A stretch of DNA of 20,845 bases from a virus, in IMG/VR virus record IMGVR_UViG_3300026078_000450, positions 1 to 20,845 of that record. One strand, 5' to 3'. This document shows positions 13,406 to 20,845 of the stretch, piece after piece (positions within the stretch are counted from its first letter, which is position 1; each line of letters opens with the position of its first letter). Made by a program: the position numbers and the translations under genes. The notes beneath the pieces are model-generated. The model was given only the letters and a program-made list of their open reading frames with translations. It did not search any database and was not told the origin of the DNA.

Positions 13406-15846
13406 CAGCGCGCGGCCCTCTGGTACGGCTGGTTGCTCGGATAGGGGTCAGAACCGGTCGGGCGAAAGGTGACGCGCCCGGCGTATCGACTCGCGTCAGC
13501 GATCGGCTGATAGGGCGACTGCTTGGCGGGTGCGTAATCCGGGTACGGCGCACCGCGCGGGGTGGCGCTGAGCTTGACGGTGTCGCGCTTGTAACGCTCG
13601 TCCGACGTAGCGTCCGTACCTGGCTCCTGTGGCTCTGGGTACTTGCTTGAGCCTTTGAGCAGGCCTTCCAGCTCAGCGAGCTTCGCGTCGAGCGCGTCGA
13701 GCTGGTTTTGCTGCGCGTGGTTTTGCGCCGTGTTCACGGTAGCGAGGCGCGCGCCGTTGACCTGCAACTTCCCGGTACCCGGCTCCGCCGTGACCGCGCC
13801 GCGCGTAACCGGGTGCGCAGCAAGGTCCTGCGCCATCGGCCCGACGTAGGTGCCTGCGCCATCGCGCGGATCTTTGTATTGGTAGATGCTGCCCGGGGCA
13901 TTGCGCGCCGAGTCGGCCAGCAGCGCATCCCCTTGGCTCAAAATCGGGTGTGAATCGTCGCGAGCGAAGCGCTGGTATGCGCGCGCACTCGGCGGCCCCG
14001 ACGTGAGCGATTGCCCGGCCGCCGACAGGCCGGCTCCGAGCGCCTTGCTGGCATCGGGCCCGGTGTCCGTCATCGAATTGGTGCCGTCGTCCGCCTTCGG
14101 GAGCTTGTCCGCTGGAATTTTGGCGTACTTCGCTACGTCTTTTTGGTCGGCCGCGGTCGAAAGCCCATGCTGGTCGGCGATCGAGAGCAGCGCATGGTAG
14201 GCGCTCTTCGAGCCGCCCGCGCCGCGCGAGGCGTCCGAGATCGGCTGATATGAGGAGATGAGTCGGCTCGGGTTGTGCGGGTCCCGTTGCGTCGCCGCCG
14301 GATGCTGAGGCTCGTCAGCGTCGTCATAATTCACCGGGATCCCGCGCAGCCGCGCGTAGTGCATCAACGGATCCTCGCCGTCACTATCGACAAGCGGCGC
14401 GCCGCGCGTGTAGCTCAGAGGCTGAATGTTGTCCTTCGCGCGAATGTCGGACGCAAGCTTGCCGAGCGCCTTGCCGGCCATGTTACCGGCGACGCTACCG
14501 AGCACGCCGCCAACGGGCCCGCCAACGGCCGAGCCGATCACGCCTCCCGCGACGCTGCCCGCCGTGCCACCGATCGCGCTGCCTTCCGCCGCGTGCGCCG
14601 CCGAATCCTGGCTTGCTTTCGACGGCCCGAGCGATTCGGTCGACTGAGCTGGGGCTTGGCTAGGAAGCGGGGCCGGGCCCTGATTGCTCAGCGGCTGGAT
14701 GTTCGTTTTGTAGCGCTCGTCGGATGTGGCGGCGATGACGCCGCCCGCCGCGGAGAGTCCCCCACCTACGTACGCCTGCTGACGGTTCGCATCGGCGATG
14801 CCGGCTTGCGTCGCGTTGCCGGTGTCTATGCCGTGCGTCTGGTTCGCCGACGCCCACTCAGACTCGCGCCCCGCGAGCGCCGTCGCGTTGATGTTCATCT
14901 GCTGCGTTTGGGCACCCATCTCCGAGCCCATGCCCGCTTGTTGCGCGGCCATCTGCTGCTGTGCCCACGCCTGTGAAGTGGCGTCGTTGAGCTGCGTCCC
15001 CTGCAGAGCGGTGTTCGTCGCGTACTGCGCGCCAGCGAGCCCAAGCTGCCCCGTGCCCTGGTCGCCCGTGACGACCTGACCGGCGAGATTTCCCGCTTGG
15101 CCCATGGCGCTGAGGCGCTGCCCTTGGAAAGCCGTGTTCTCGTTCGCGCGAAGCTCTGCCGCCTGCGCGTTCGCGCCCTGTTGCGTAAGAGCATTCTGCG
15201 CCGCAGCCTGCCGCAGCGCCGCCGCGCTTCCGCCCATGCCGCGACCGGAGCGCGCCATCGCCAGCGCGTTCGCCGTGTTGGCGTTCGTCGCTTGCTGCAA
15301 CTGCGCTTGCGCGGCGCTCGGCCCCGGTCCCTGGTTGGAGAAATCCATCAGCGCGTTGTAGGCTCCGGTCTGCAGCCCGCGATCGTTCGCGGCGTTCGCC
15401 GTTGCCGCGTTGTAGGCGCCGGTGTCGCCCTGATACATACTGGTGCCGCGCGCGCCCGCGCCTGCCGACAAGTCGCCTGCTCGCCCGGCGTCTGCGCCAA
15501 ACTGGCTACTGTACTTGTCACCCGTCGCCTGCGCGTTGCCGAGCATGGCGGCGGTCGGTGCGTTGTTATTGGTGCCGAGCCCGAAGTCACCTTGTCGCTT
15601 CGCGAGCGCTTCGGCGTCGCTGAGATTGCCGAAGAGCGAGCTCTGTACCCCGAGCCCGTAATCGTACTGGTGGCTTCCGCCGAGCTCCGAGCCGCGCGCG
15701 ACCGCCTGGTCAACCCCGAGTTTCGTTTCGTGTCGGCCGCCATTCTCGCCTAGGTGAGTTAACCCTGGCCCTACCGGTGTCTGCTGACTGCTCAGCAGCG
15801 CGCGCTGTCGCTCCTCGGGCGTCATCGTTCCATCAGGATTCGGCAT
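13405..15846 (-). CDS. Putative ejection protein with S74-like chaperone motifs, 813 aa
   Basis: ATG 15846 shares a base with the preceding stop and follows GAGGAAAG. Residues 1-360 are Ala/Gln/Asn/Gly-rich with helical repeats. A Gly-zipper hydrophobic run (423-463) could cross or perforate a membrane. Around it are three copies of the SDxRxK motif typical of the peptidase-S74 intramolecular chaperone: SDERYKTNI (375), SDIRAKDNI (466) and SDERYKRD (748). An S74-like core lies at 653-730 (SIYQYKDP, VGPMAQDLAAHP, GTGKLQVNGARLATVNTA) with a terminal coiled coil (706-730). Ejection proteins carrying SDRRLK-type segments are known to me, so this is the likely class. Tail-fibre chaperone function is the alternative. 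Confidence 0.65.
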   Translation of the reverse strand: MPNPDGTMTPEERQRALLSSQQTPVGPGLTHLGENGGRHETKLGVDQAVARGSELGGSHQYDYGLGVQSSLFGNLSDAEALAKRQGDFGLGTNNNAPTAAMLGNAQATGDKYSSQFGADAGRAGDLSAGAGARGTSMYQGDTGAYNAATANAANDRGLQTGAYNALMDFSNQGPGPSAAQAQLQQATNANTANALAMARSGRGMGGSAAALRQAAAQNALTQQGANAQAAELRANENTAFQGQRLSAMGQAGNLAGQVVTGDQGTGQLGLAGAQYATNTALQGTQLNDATSQAWAQQQMAAQQAGMGSEMGAQTQQMNINATALAGRESEWASANQTHGIDTGNATQAGIADANRQQAYVGGGLSAAGGVIAATSDERYKTNIQPLSNQGPAPLPSQAPAQSTESLGPSKASQDSAAHAAEGSAIGGTAGSVAGGVIGSAVGGPVGGVLGSVAGNMAGKALGKLASDIRAKDNIQPLSYTRGAPLVDSDGEDPLMHYARLRGIPVNYDDADEPQHPAATQRDPHNPSRLISSYQPISDASRGAGGSKSAYHALLSIADQHGLSTAADQKDVAKYAKIPADKLPKADDGTNSMTDTGPDASKALGAGLSAAGQSLTSGPPSARAYQRFARDDSHPILSQGDALLADSARNAPGSIYQYKDPRDGAGTYVGPMAQDLAAHPVTRGAVTAEPGTGKLQVNGARLATVNTAQNHAQQNQLDALDAKLAELEGLLKGSSKYPEPQEPGTDATSDERYKRDTVKLSATPRGAPYPDYAPAKQSPYQPIADASRYAGRVTFRPTGSDPYPSNQPYQRAAR
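13486..13605 (-). repeat. Internal coding repeat, copy B
   Basis: Residues 748-787 of the 813-residue protein run SDERYK...RGAP...SPYQPIADASR. They are a shortened copy of residues 466-541 (SDIRAK...RGAP...SSYQPISDASR). The order of three short blocks is kept while the spacing between them differs. Confidence 0.6.
14224..14451 (-). repeat. Internal coding repeat, copy A
   Basis: Residues 466-541 hold the blocks SDIRAKDNIQPLS, RGAP and SSYQPISDASR. An extra lone copy of the first block, SDERYKTNIQPLSN, lies upstream at 14698-14724 on the minus strand. Copy A has about 36 more residues than copy B between RGAP and YQPI. Confidence 0.6.
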
Positions 15847-18800
15847 CAGGCTTTCCTCGCTGCGGCAAGCCGCTTCGTCTTTCCGATCGTCTCGCTCTCG
15901 ATGAACAACGCCTGCGCAATGAACCCCTCAGACGGCGTTCCTGCCGTATCCAGCACGGTCACGCGAATCGAGGACCCGAGGCGCGTCTTCGGCGTCACGT
16001 CTAGGTAGACGGAGCCGTCAGCCACGCCAGCGTCTACGCCGGTCACGTTGAACGAGAAGAAGTCGGGGGCCGCGCCATCCACCGAAACGGTCACGTTGAC
16101 GAACGCCGCCCCGCGGTACTCGCCGAGCACCACCACGCGCCCGAAGCCGCCGTAGCCAGCAACGCCAAACGGCCGGATATCTCCGGTACCGAGCTCCGTC
16201 GTGATAAATGAACCCGCGTCGTCGAAGGTCGCGTTGGACTCTTGCCAAATCGAATCGAAGTGCCCCGATAGGCTCTTCGTCTGCACGAAAGCATCATTCC
16301 AGGTACCAGCCGGGCCGAGCTGCGGGCTGTTGTTGGGCGAAATGTCCACCGACCAGCCACCGACGCGCAGATCGTAGACGAGGCACACCGCGAAAGTTGA
16401 ATTCTCCGCGTTGCCCATCATGAAACGCACGGTGATTTCTCCGAGCTTTCCCGACGAAGCAGGCACGGATACGAGCGTCGCGGACATGCAAACCGGAAAG
16501 CTAACCATCGTGTCCATGACATCGAAGCCGACGAAAACAGGCGCGTTAAACCCGCGAGGAAGCAGATATATGCCGCGCTTCGATTGGAATAGAACTCCCA
16601 ATGATGTCGCAACTACCGATCGCCAGTCGATACACCCGACATCGGTGGGTAGTTTTTGCGGCGGGCTAAATGAGCCTGTGCCCTGGTCATCTGGCCCGTC
16701 ACCGTTCACGAGGTAGATGGCCTCGCGCGCGAACGCAACAACCGTTCCGTCGATGCTCGCGATGCCCGTGCAATCCTCGGGCAGGAAAACGCTGAACTCG
16801 GCTTCGTCGCTGAATTGAGTTGGCTCGCCATCGACTAGGATTTTGCTCGCGGTGAGCACGTTGCGATCGAGCTGCCCACCGAGCCAAATGCGACCGTTGC
16901 ACTCGGTCAGGAACGTGCAGGGCGGCGGGTAGGCGTTCGGCACGACACCACCGTCGGTGTAAAGAAACTCGGTTGACGCGATCGTCGTGTCCGCTACGGC
17001 ATCCGCGTAGGTGACGATGCGTGCCGCGCCGTACCCCGTAGGGGCTCCAGTGTTCGGCGTAACGCGGTGATAGCTCGTGCCACCGACCAGTGTGCGGTAA
17101 ACATGCAGCGTCGGCTGGGCGCGGCGCGAATAACCGGCAAGCGTCGCGATCGTGAGCGTCGCCGTTAGATTGCCAGCAGCAACGGTGACCGATGCCGGGT
17201 CGCTCGGCGCGGAGCGGTGACGGCGACCTTGCGGGTCCAGCCACTCGTACACAGCTCGATAGAGGTACGTTCCGGCCGTGAGCGCGCCACCCGCGGTCGC
17301 TGACGCTGACTGAATCACCGGCGCGTGCATGAACCCGCTCTCTTCGAGCGAGCCGTTGAATTCGTAGAGAATACCGCCCGAGATTTGCGCCGCGCGCCCC
17401 GCCTGCTGGACGCCTCGCGCCGCTTCTCTCTGTCTTGCGAAGATGCTGGTGAACGAAACGGAATCTACGCCGATCGCGTCAGAGGTGCCGCCGCCCTCAC
17501 GAACGACCTGATTCAACGCGGTCCAAAACGTGGTGTTGCTCGACCCGCTACCGTCGCTGACCACGTCGCACATGTGAGCCGACGAAGCGACCGATCCGAC
17601 CATGTTTGGGGTCCACAGCTGAGCCACCGGCGCGGAGTTCAGCGTGTTGAACCACATTAGGTAGAATGTGCGCTGATCGTCCCATCCCGGGTTTCCCGTG
17701 TCATGCGTGTGGCACCAAATGAACCGGCCATCGAGCGCGGCAGCGTCTGCGTTTCCGTAGAACGGGCGCGAGCAGGGGCGCAGATGCCAAACCGTGTGGA
17801 CGATGCCGGCGCTGCCCGTGTTGGCAATGTCGGCGTAGCGCAGGTAAGCGTTCCCGTTGTAGCCGCCCCAAAACAGGCCACCGGTGTTGATGGAGTCGAA
17901 CGTTACCCCAGGCTGATCGATGTTGTTTACGTCGGTTTCGACGGTAGTCACCCCTGCGAGTGACGCCGTGAATCCGTTGTTGAACGGTTGGAATTTGACG
18001 TTTCCAGGAGTCGGCTCGAGCCACGCGACGAACACCACGCTCGAGCTCGTGCCGACGATCGCCATTAGGCAATTGCCGGGCGCGGCTGCCGTCGCAAGCG
18101 CCTGCGTCTGCACGACACCAGGCGTAGAGGCTCCTGACATGAGCTTAGCGGTAATCGCTGTGGCGCCCGATTGGTAAACCAGCAGCCAATCGGACCCTCT
18201 AGTGGTAGCGTCGAACCTCATGTTCGCTCCGCCGAGCGTGCCCACTGTCGACGATGACACGAACGATAGGCTGGTTGTGTCAAACGCCTGGCAGGTAATG
18301 TGGAGAGCTCCGCCGGTATCAACGTAGAGCAGATAGATCATGCTCCCGACGGCAACCGCTCGCGGGTAGATCCCTAAGTTCGTCACCAGCTTTGCCGCAA
18401 ACAGCACGGCCCCCGCTGAACTGACAACCTGGCAATAGACCGATGTGCCATCGTCCCAAGCGTAAAGCAGGTATCCGTTCGCGTAGGCGACGGTCGAATT
18501 GGCGAGCGTGGCTTGGTCGGAGCGCGCGATCGGGTCATGCCGACCCGGCGCGAAGTGAGGCAGCTGATGCTGATTCGACTCGGTCACGTCGGACCATGTC
18601 GAGCCGAGCAGGCGACGCACGCCGGCGCCCAGCCCAAGCAGCGGGGCCCCTCGCCAGCTGCTCACAAAGTTTACGTTGTGTTGCGTGTAGACGCTTCCGC
18701 CAGAGTCGAGCCCGGTGGCCGAGATTTGAGCGAGCCCGTAGCGCTTCGCTGGTCTCCCATCTTTGCGCCAGCGTACGTTTTGCGCGACGACGTGCACATT

Positions 18801-18872
18801 CGGCGGCGCGATACGCGGGTCGATGCCCTCGCTCTGACCACGCGAGAACAGCACTGGTAGCAGGTCGCTCAT
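15846..18872 (-). CDS. Large beta-propeller-like tail/virion protein, 1008 aa
   Basis: ATG 18872 overlaps the previous stop (ATGA). The protein is almost entirely beta-strand-like. The N-terminus (GIDPRIAPPNVHVV...RWRKDGRPAKRYG) matches the opening of large podovirus tail-tube or hub proteins, which set the first strands around an N...G...KRYG motif. Repeated strand pairs to about residue 480 suggest a propeller. A fibronectin-like region lies near 540-640 (TYLYRAVYEWLDPQGRRHRSAPSDP, LHVYRT). A conserved block near 655-775 contains NGRIWLGGQ, QFSDEAEF and GVLFQSKRGIYLLPRG. It probably forms the tail nozzle or hub through which DNA leaves. No enzyme motif is seen. Confidence 0.65.
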   Translation of the reverse strand: MSDLLPVLFSRGQSEGIDPRIAPPNVHVVAQNVRWRKDGRPAKRYGLAQISATGLDSGGSVYTQHNVNFVSSWRGAPLLGLGAGVRRLLGSTWSDVTESNQHQLPHFAPGRHDPIARSDQATLANSTVAYANGYLLYAWDDGTSVYCQVVSSAGAVLFAAKLVTNLGIYPRAVAVGSMIYLLYVDTGGALHITCQAFDTTSLSFVSSSTVGTLGGANMRFDATTRGSDWLLVYQSGATAITAKLMSGASTPGVVQTQALATAAAPGNCLMAIVGTSSSVVFVAWLEPTPGNVKFQPFNNGFTASLAGVTTVETDVNNIDQPGVTFDSINTGGLFWGGYNGNAYLRYADIANTGSAGIVHTVWHLRPCSRPFYGNADAAALDGRFIWCHTHDTGNPGWDDQRTFYLMWFNTLNSAPVAQLWTPNMVGSVASSAHMCDVVSDGSGSSNTTFWTALNQVVREGGGTSDAIGVDSVSFTSIFARQREAARGVQQAGRAAQISGGILYEFNGSLEESGFMHAPVIQSASATAGGALTAGTYLYRAVYEWLDPQGRRHRSAPSDPASVTVAAGNLTATLTIATLAGYSRRAQPTLHVYRTLVGGTSYHRVTPNTGAPTGYGAARIVTYADAVADTTIASTEFLYTDGGVVPNAYPPPCTFLTECNGRIWLGGQLDRNVLTASKILVDGEPTQFSDEAEFSVFLPEDCTGIASIDGTVVAFAREAIYLVNGDGPDDQGTGSFSPPQKLPTDVGCIDWRSVVATSLGVLFQSKRGIYLLPRGFNAPVFVGFDVMDTMVSFPVCMSATLVSVPASSGKLGEITVRFMMGNAENSTFAVCLVYDLRVGGWSVDISPNNSPQLGPAGTWNDAFVQTKSLSGHFDSIWQESNATFDDAGSFITTELGTGDIRPFGVAGYGGFGRVVVLGEYRGAAFVNVTVSVDGAAPDFFSFNVTGVDAGVADGSVYLDVTPKTRLGSSIRVTVLDTAGTPSEGFIAQALFIESETIGKTKRLAAARKA

Positions 18873-19285
18873 TTTAGCCAGTACCCCGAGTCGTCACACA
18901 GTATTTCGGTGACACCAGCCGCAATAGCTTGAGGAAGTGTGGACAGATCGATCGTGTCGCCAGCCTGTTGACACGACGCCTTCAGCGTGTTTGACGCCGA
19001 CGTACGGAGCACCGTGATGCGCTTGCCGAAGTTCTTCGGCGAGAGCGGAGGCAGCAAAACAACGCCGCTGGCGAGCGACGTGTCGACGGTGATTTGCTGT
19101 CCGAAAATGCCAGGAATCGTCCCGCGTGCCGCGGACGCTGTCAGCTTCGCACGCGCTGGGATTTCAACGAAATCGTTGCGGATTGCGTCGCACTCGGCGC
19201 GCACGTTATCCTCGAGCGCGGACAGCTGGCGCCCGAGCTTTTCGGTGTCGCTAGTGGCGAACTGATTGATCTGCTTCAGCGTCAC
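18869..19285 (-). CDS. Tail-associated protein, coiled coil plus beta domain, 138 aa
   Basis: GTG 19285 overlaps the previous stop (GTGA) and has AAGGA about 8 bases before it. Residues 1-45 form a charged helix (SDTEKLGRQLSALEDNVRAE), probably oligomerising. Residues 60-138 are beta-rich: GVVLLPPLSPKNFGKRITVLR and ILCDDSGYWLK resemble the C-terminal domains of small phage tail proteins that end in a W-containing strand. It sits between the adaptor and the large tail protein and may be a trimeric tail component. The role is inferred from layout. Confidence 0.65.
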   Translation of the reverse strand: MTLKQINQFATSDTEKLGRQLSALEDNVRAECDAIRNDFVEIPARAKLTASAARGTIPGIFGQQITVDTSLASGVVLLPPLSPKNFGKRITVLRTSASNTLKASCQQAGDTIDLSTLPQAIAAGVTEILCDDSGYWLK

Positions 19286-20001
19286 AGCATCGTCCTTCGG
19301 TTGCGCATGTTGCGCATGTCGATGCGCCGCGTGACGCTCGGCCGATCCTGCCGGAGACGCTGTTCGAACTCGGTCTTGAGGCGGTCGCGCTCAGCGGTGG
19401 CCATCGCATAGATGCTGCCGTCCCGGTCGCGCACGAGGATCTTCACGAGCACGTCCCAGTTCAGCCACTCCTCCCAGCCGGCAATGCCATCGAAGGTATC
19501 GGTGCCCGCGACGAGGTCCGGGAAAAGACCCATGAACCAGCCCGTGTATGGATATGCGGACTGCGGCGGCGGCACGATACCGAGCTTGTTACCGAATCGA
19601 AAGAAGCCGACCGGGATGCTCTGCGTCGCGCCCGTCGGCACGGGGCCGAAAATGCCCTGGTATTGATTGCGCTGCTCGAAGGGGATCTGTGGAATGTCGA
19701 GCACCTGGCCGTTTACCGTGCACTCGAGCTGGTACACGTGCAGCACCGGTCCGCCCGTCCAGCTGGACATGTCGAGCGTGCCGAAAGCGTAGGGCGCCGT
19801 GGGGCCGACCGTGAGAGTGCTTGAAAATGGGGTGAGGTACAGGGGCCAGCCCTGCTCACTCACCCACTCGCGCCAACGCTGAATCGATTGGTTGATCGCA
19901 CGCGTGAGGTCTGGATCCGTGTGACGCAACGTGGCCCCGATCTGATCTGCCTGCCAGCGCACGTCCGCCAGCATTTGGGTCAGGGTTCTGGTTCTTGCCA
20001 C
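19282..20001 (-). CDS. Head-tail adaptor candidate, 239 aa
   Basis: GTG 20001 is the start, with GGAG 9 bases upstream; no nearby in-frame ATG is as well placed. The N-terminal 60 residues (LTQMLADVRWQAD, TDPDLTRAINQSIQRWREWV) are the helical type seen in podovirus adaptor or gatekeeper proteins that sit under the portal. The middle is beta-rich. The C-terminal 75 residues return to helices ending in a very basic tail (RRIDMRNMRNRRTML). Its place between the capsid genes and the large tail gene agrees with an adaptor. Family assignment is by pattern, not identity. Confidence 0.6.
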   Translation of the reverse strand: MARTRTLTQMLADVRWQADQIGATLRHTDPDLTRAINQSIQRWREWVSEQGWPLYLTPFSSTLTVGPTAPYAFGTLDMSSWTGGPVLHVYQLECTVNGQVLDIPQIPFEQRNQYQGIFGPVPTGATQSIPVGFFRFGNKLGIVPPPQSAYPYTGWFMGLFPDLVAGTDTFDGIAGWEEWLNWDVLVKILVRDRDGSIYAMATAERDRLKTEFEQRLRQDRPSVTRRIDMRNMRNRRTML

Positions 20002-20020
20002 GTTGCATCACTCCGGCGGG

Positions 20021-20272
20021 TTAGTACTCGTCGCAGGCCTTGATTGCGCGCCAGAGCGCGGTAACGCGCTCGGTGTCGCCGGCCATCTCCGGAAAGGCTT
20101 CCGTCGCGGCCGTTTCGAAGCCGGGCGGCAAGTCACCGCCCTTGTCCTCGTCGTCAGCTCCGCCGGGTTTGGGTTTGCCGCCGCCCATGATGACGGCGAT
20201 GTCCAAGCCCTTGCCTTTGCTCTTGCCCTTCGGCTCGTCGCCGTCGGGCTCCATGCCTGGCATGCCGGCCAT
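20021..20272 (-). CDS. Charged Gly/Lys/Asp-rich small protein, 83 aa
   Basis: The open frame extends further upstream, but the real start is ATG 20272, which shares one base with the preceding stop (TGATG). The upstream part of the frame is the antisense-like Arg/His-rich shadow of the neighbour. The product has a low-complexity charged segment (residues 9-46: DGDEPKGKSKGKG, KPKPGGADDEDKGG) and a helical C-terminus (54-80). Such proteins between capsid and adaptor genes may be minor head components. No domain is recognised. Confidence 0.6.
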   Translation of the reverse strand: MAGMPGMEPDGDEPKGKSKGKGLDIAVIMGGGKPKPGGADDEDKGGDLPPGFETAATEAFPEMAGDTERVTALWRAIKACDEY

Positions 20273-20661
20273 CAGAATTGCTTCGTCCGGTTCAGCACGA
20301 AGGCGAACGTGACGGTGTCGCCGTTGGCCGGATCGGTGGCCGTTCCGCCACCGTTGCCGAACGTGACGGACGCGGTACCCGCCGTTGGCGAGAACGCCGT
20401 GACCCACACCGTCTTGATTGTTCCTGCAGCGGAAACGAACGTCACATCCAACTCGGCGTCCGTGTCTGCAGCAGGCGGGAACGTGAGCGCGTACACGCCG
20501 GCCGTGCCGTGTGTGACGCTCATGTTCTGGTCGTCCTGCGAAGTGAGTGGCGAGGGTACGGCGCCGGCCGCGCCGATCGTCGCTCGCATCCTCATGTGTA
20601 CGCGATCGAACCTGGCCGACCGGAGGTCGTAGGCAGGAACATCGCCAGCGCTTGCACTCAT
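20272..20661 (-). CDS. Beta-rich virion protein, possible capsid decoration, 129 aa
   Basis: ATG 20661 has GAGGTG 5 bases upstream. The product is a Thr/Ala/Val-rich beta protein with DDQNMSVTHGTAGVYALTF, a DVTFVSAAGTIKTVWVT segment and a VTFAFVLNRTKQF ending. It directly follows the probable capsid gene, the common position for a head-decoration or minor structural protein. I cannot assign a named family. A tail-associated role is possible. Confidence 0.65.
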   Translation of the reverse strand: MSASAGDVPAYDLRSARFDRVHMRMRATIGAAGAVPSPLTSQDDQNMSVTHGTAGVYALTFPPAADTDAELDVTFVSAAGTIKTVWVTAFSPTAGTASVTFGNGGGTATDPANGDTVTFAFVLNRTKQF

Positions 20662-20670
20662 GATTGCACC

Positions 20671-20845
20671 TCAGGTCGTTGCGACGCGGCCGCAGAAGCC
20701 CGGGGCAGCAACCACGAAAGCCGGGTAAGCCACCAGGCGGTATTCGTAGTCGTTGCTCGCGACCTTGCGGAGCATTTCGAGCCCGTCACCATTGACGACC
20801 TCGGGGATTTTGCTGAGGCCACCGAGCTTGACGGTGTCCATCTTC
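20671..20845 (-). CDS. Major capsid protein, C-terminal part (probable)
   Basis: The gene enters from the right edge and ends at TGA 20673-20671, leaving 57 readable residues. They include MDTVKLGGLSKIPEVVNGDG, EMLRKVASNDYEYRLVAYPA and a PGFCGRVATT end. This style of C-terminus, with a conserved tyrosine-rich strand and a short tail, resembles phage capsid proteins from memory. The genes that follow (a decoration-like protein and an adaptor) agree. The start and most of the fold are outside the window, so the family cannot be confirmed. Confidence 0.5.
   Translation of the reverse strand, partial: KMDTVKLGGLSKIPEVVNGDGLEMLRKVASNDYEYRLVAYPAFVVAAPGFCGRVATT

Noticed and set aside
14275-14976. 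Plus-strand Arg-rich frame of 233 codons
   Set aside because: Antisense to the 813-aa protein; composition shows no protein-like hydrophobic pattern.
20021-20407. Long version of the charged small gene (128 aa)
   Set aside because: Its first 45 residues are a His/Arg-rich out-of-frame reading of the neighbour; ATG 20272 with stop-start overlap is the sound start.
1-20845. tRNA genes, CRISPR arrays, insertion sequences, attachment sites, integrase or diversity-generating elements
   Set aside because: No cloverleaf-like sequence, spaced direct repeats, transposase or integrase motifs, or reverse transcriptase were seen on either strand.

Overview
The window looks like part of the genome of a tailed double-stranded DNA bacteriophage, probably a podovirus, with a GC-rich and most likely Gram-negative host. 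The reasons are: genes packed so tightly that nearly every stop overlaps the next start; a virion gene order that runs from a probable capsid C-terminus through a probable head-tail adaptor and a large tail protein to three very long putative ejection proteins, with no tape-measure or sheath gene; a lysis cluster with an endolysin; and a RecT-like annealing protein among tiny early genes. A small protein with a lipoprotein signal in the lysis region favours a host with an outer membrane. No integrase, repressor, tRNA, CRISPR array or insertion sequence was seen. A prophage or metagenomic origin cannot be excluded.

Left arm, plus strand, 1-3733. Twelve small, translationally coupled genes run rightward. 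Only one is recognisable, a RecT-family single-strand annealing protein (1576-2544). The three genes at 2541-3208 and 3476-3733 carry paired-cysteine motifs that look zinc-binding. The rest are unrecognised accessory or early genes, including a 27-residue membrane peptide (382-465).

Right arm, minus strand, 20845-3708. Read in the direction of transcription, it holds the C-terminus of a probable major capsid protein (cut by the window edge), a 129-residue beta-rich protein, an 83-residue charged protein, a head-tail adaptor candidate (239 aa), a 138-residue protein with a coiled coil and a beta domain, and a 1008-residue tail protein. Then come three large Ala/Gly-rich proteins (813, 653 and 872 aa) read as an ejection module, a 101-residue protein, an SGNH-hydrolase tail fibre or spike (618 aa) and a 135-residue beta-rich protein. 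After these come two 57-residue genes, a putative lipoprotein, a 65-residue helical protein, a DUF6527-like protein, a CHAP-like endolysin with a peptidoglycan-binding domain, and two small membrane/coiled-coil proteins that are holin- or spanin-like candidates.

The two arms converge and their last genes overlap by 26 bases (3708-3733). The most unusual items are the 813-residue protein, which carries three copies of a peptidase-S74-type SDxRxK motif plus a separated S74-like core, and the SGNH esterase fused to a lectin-like domain. No stretch of 300 bases lacks a gene; the largest gap is 145 bases (5044-5188) and holds a hairpin.
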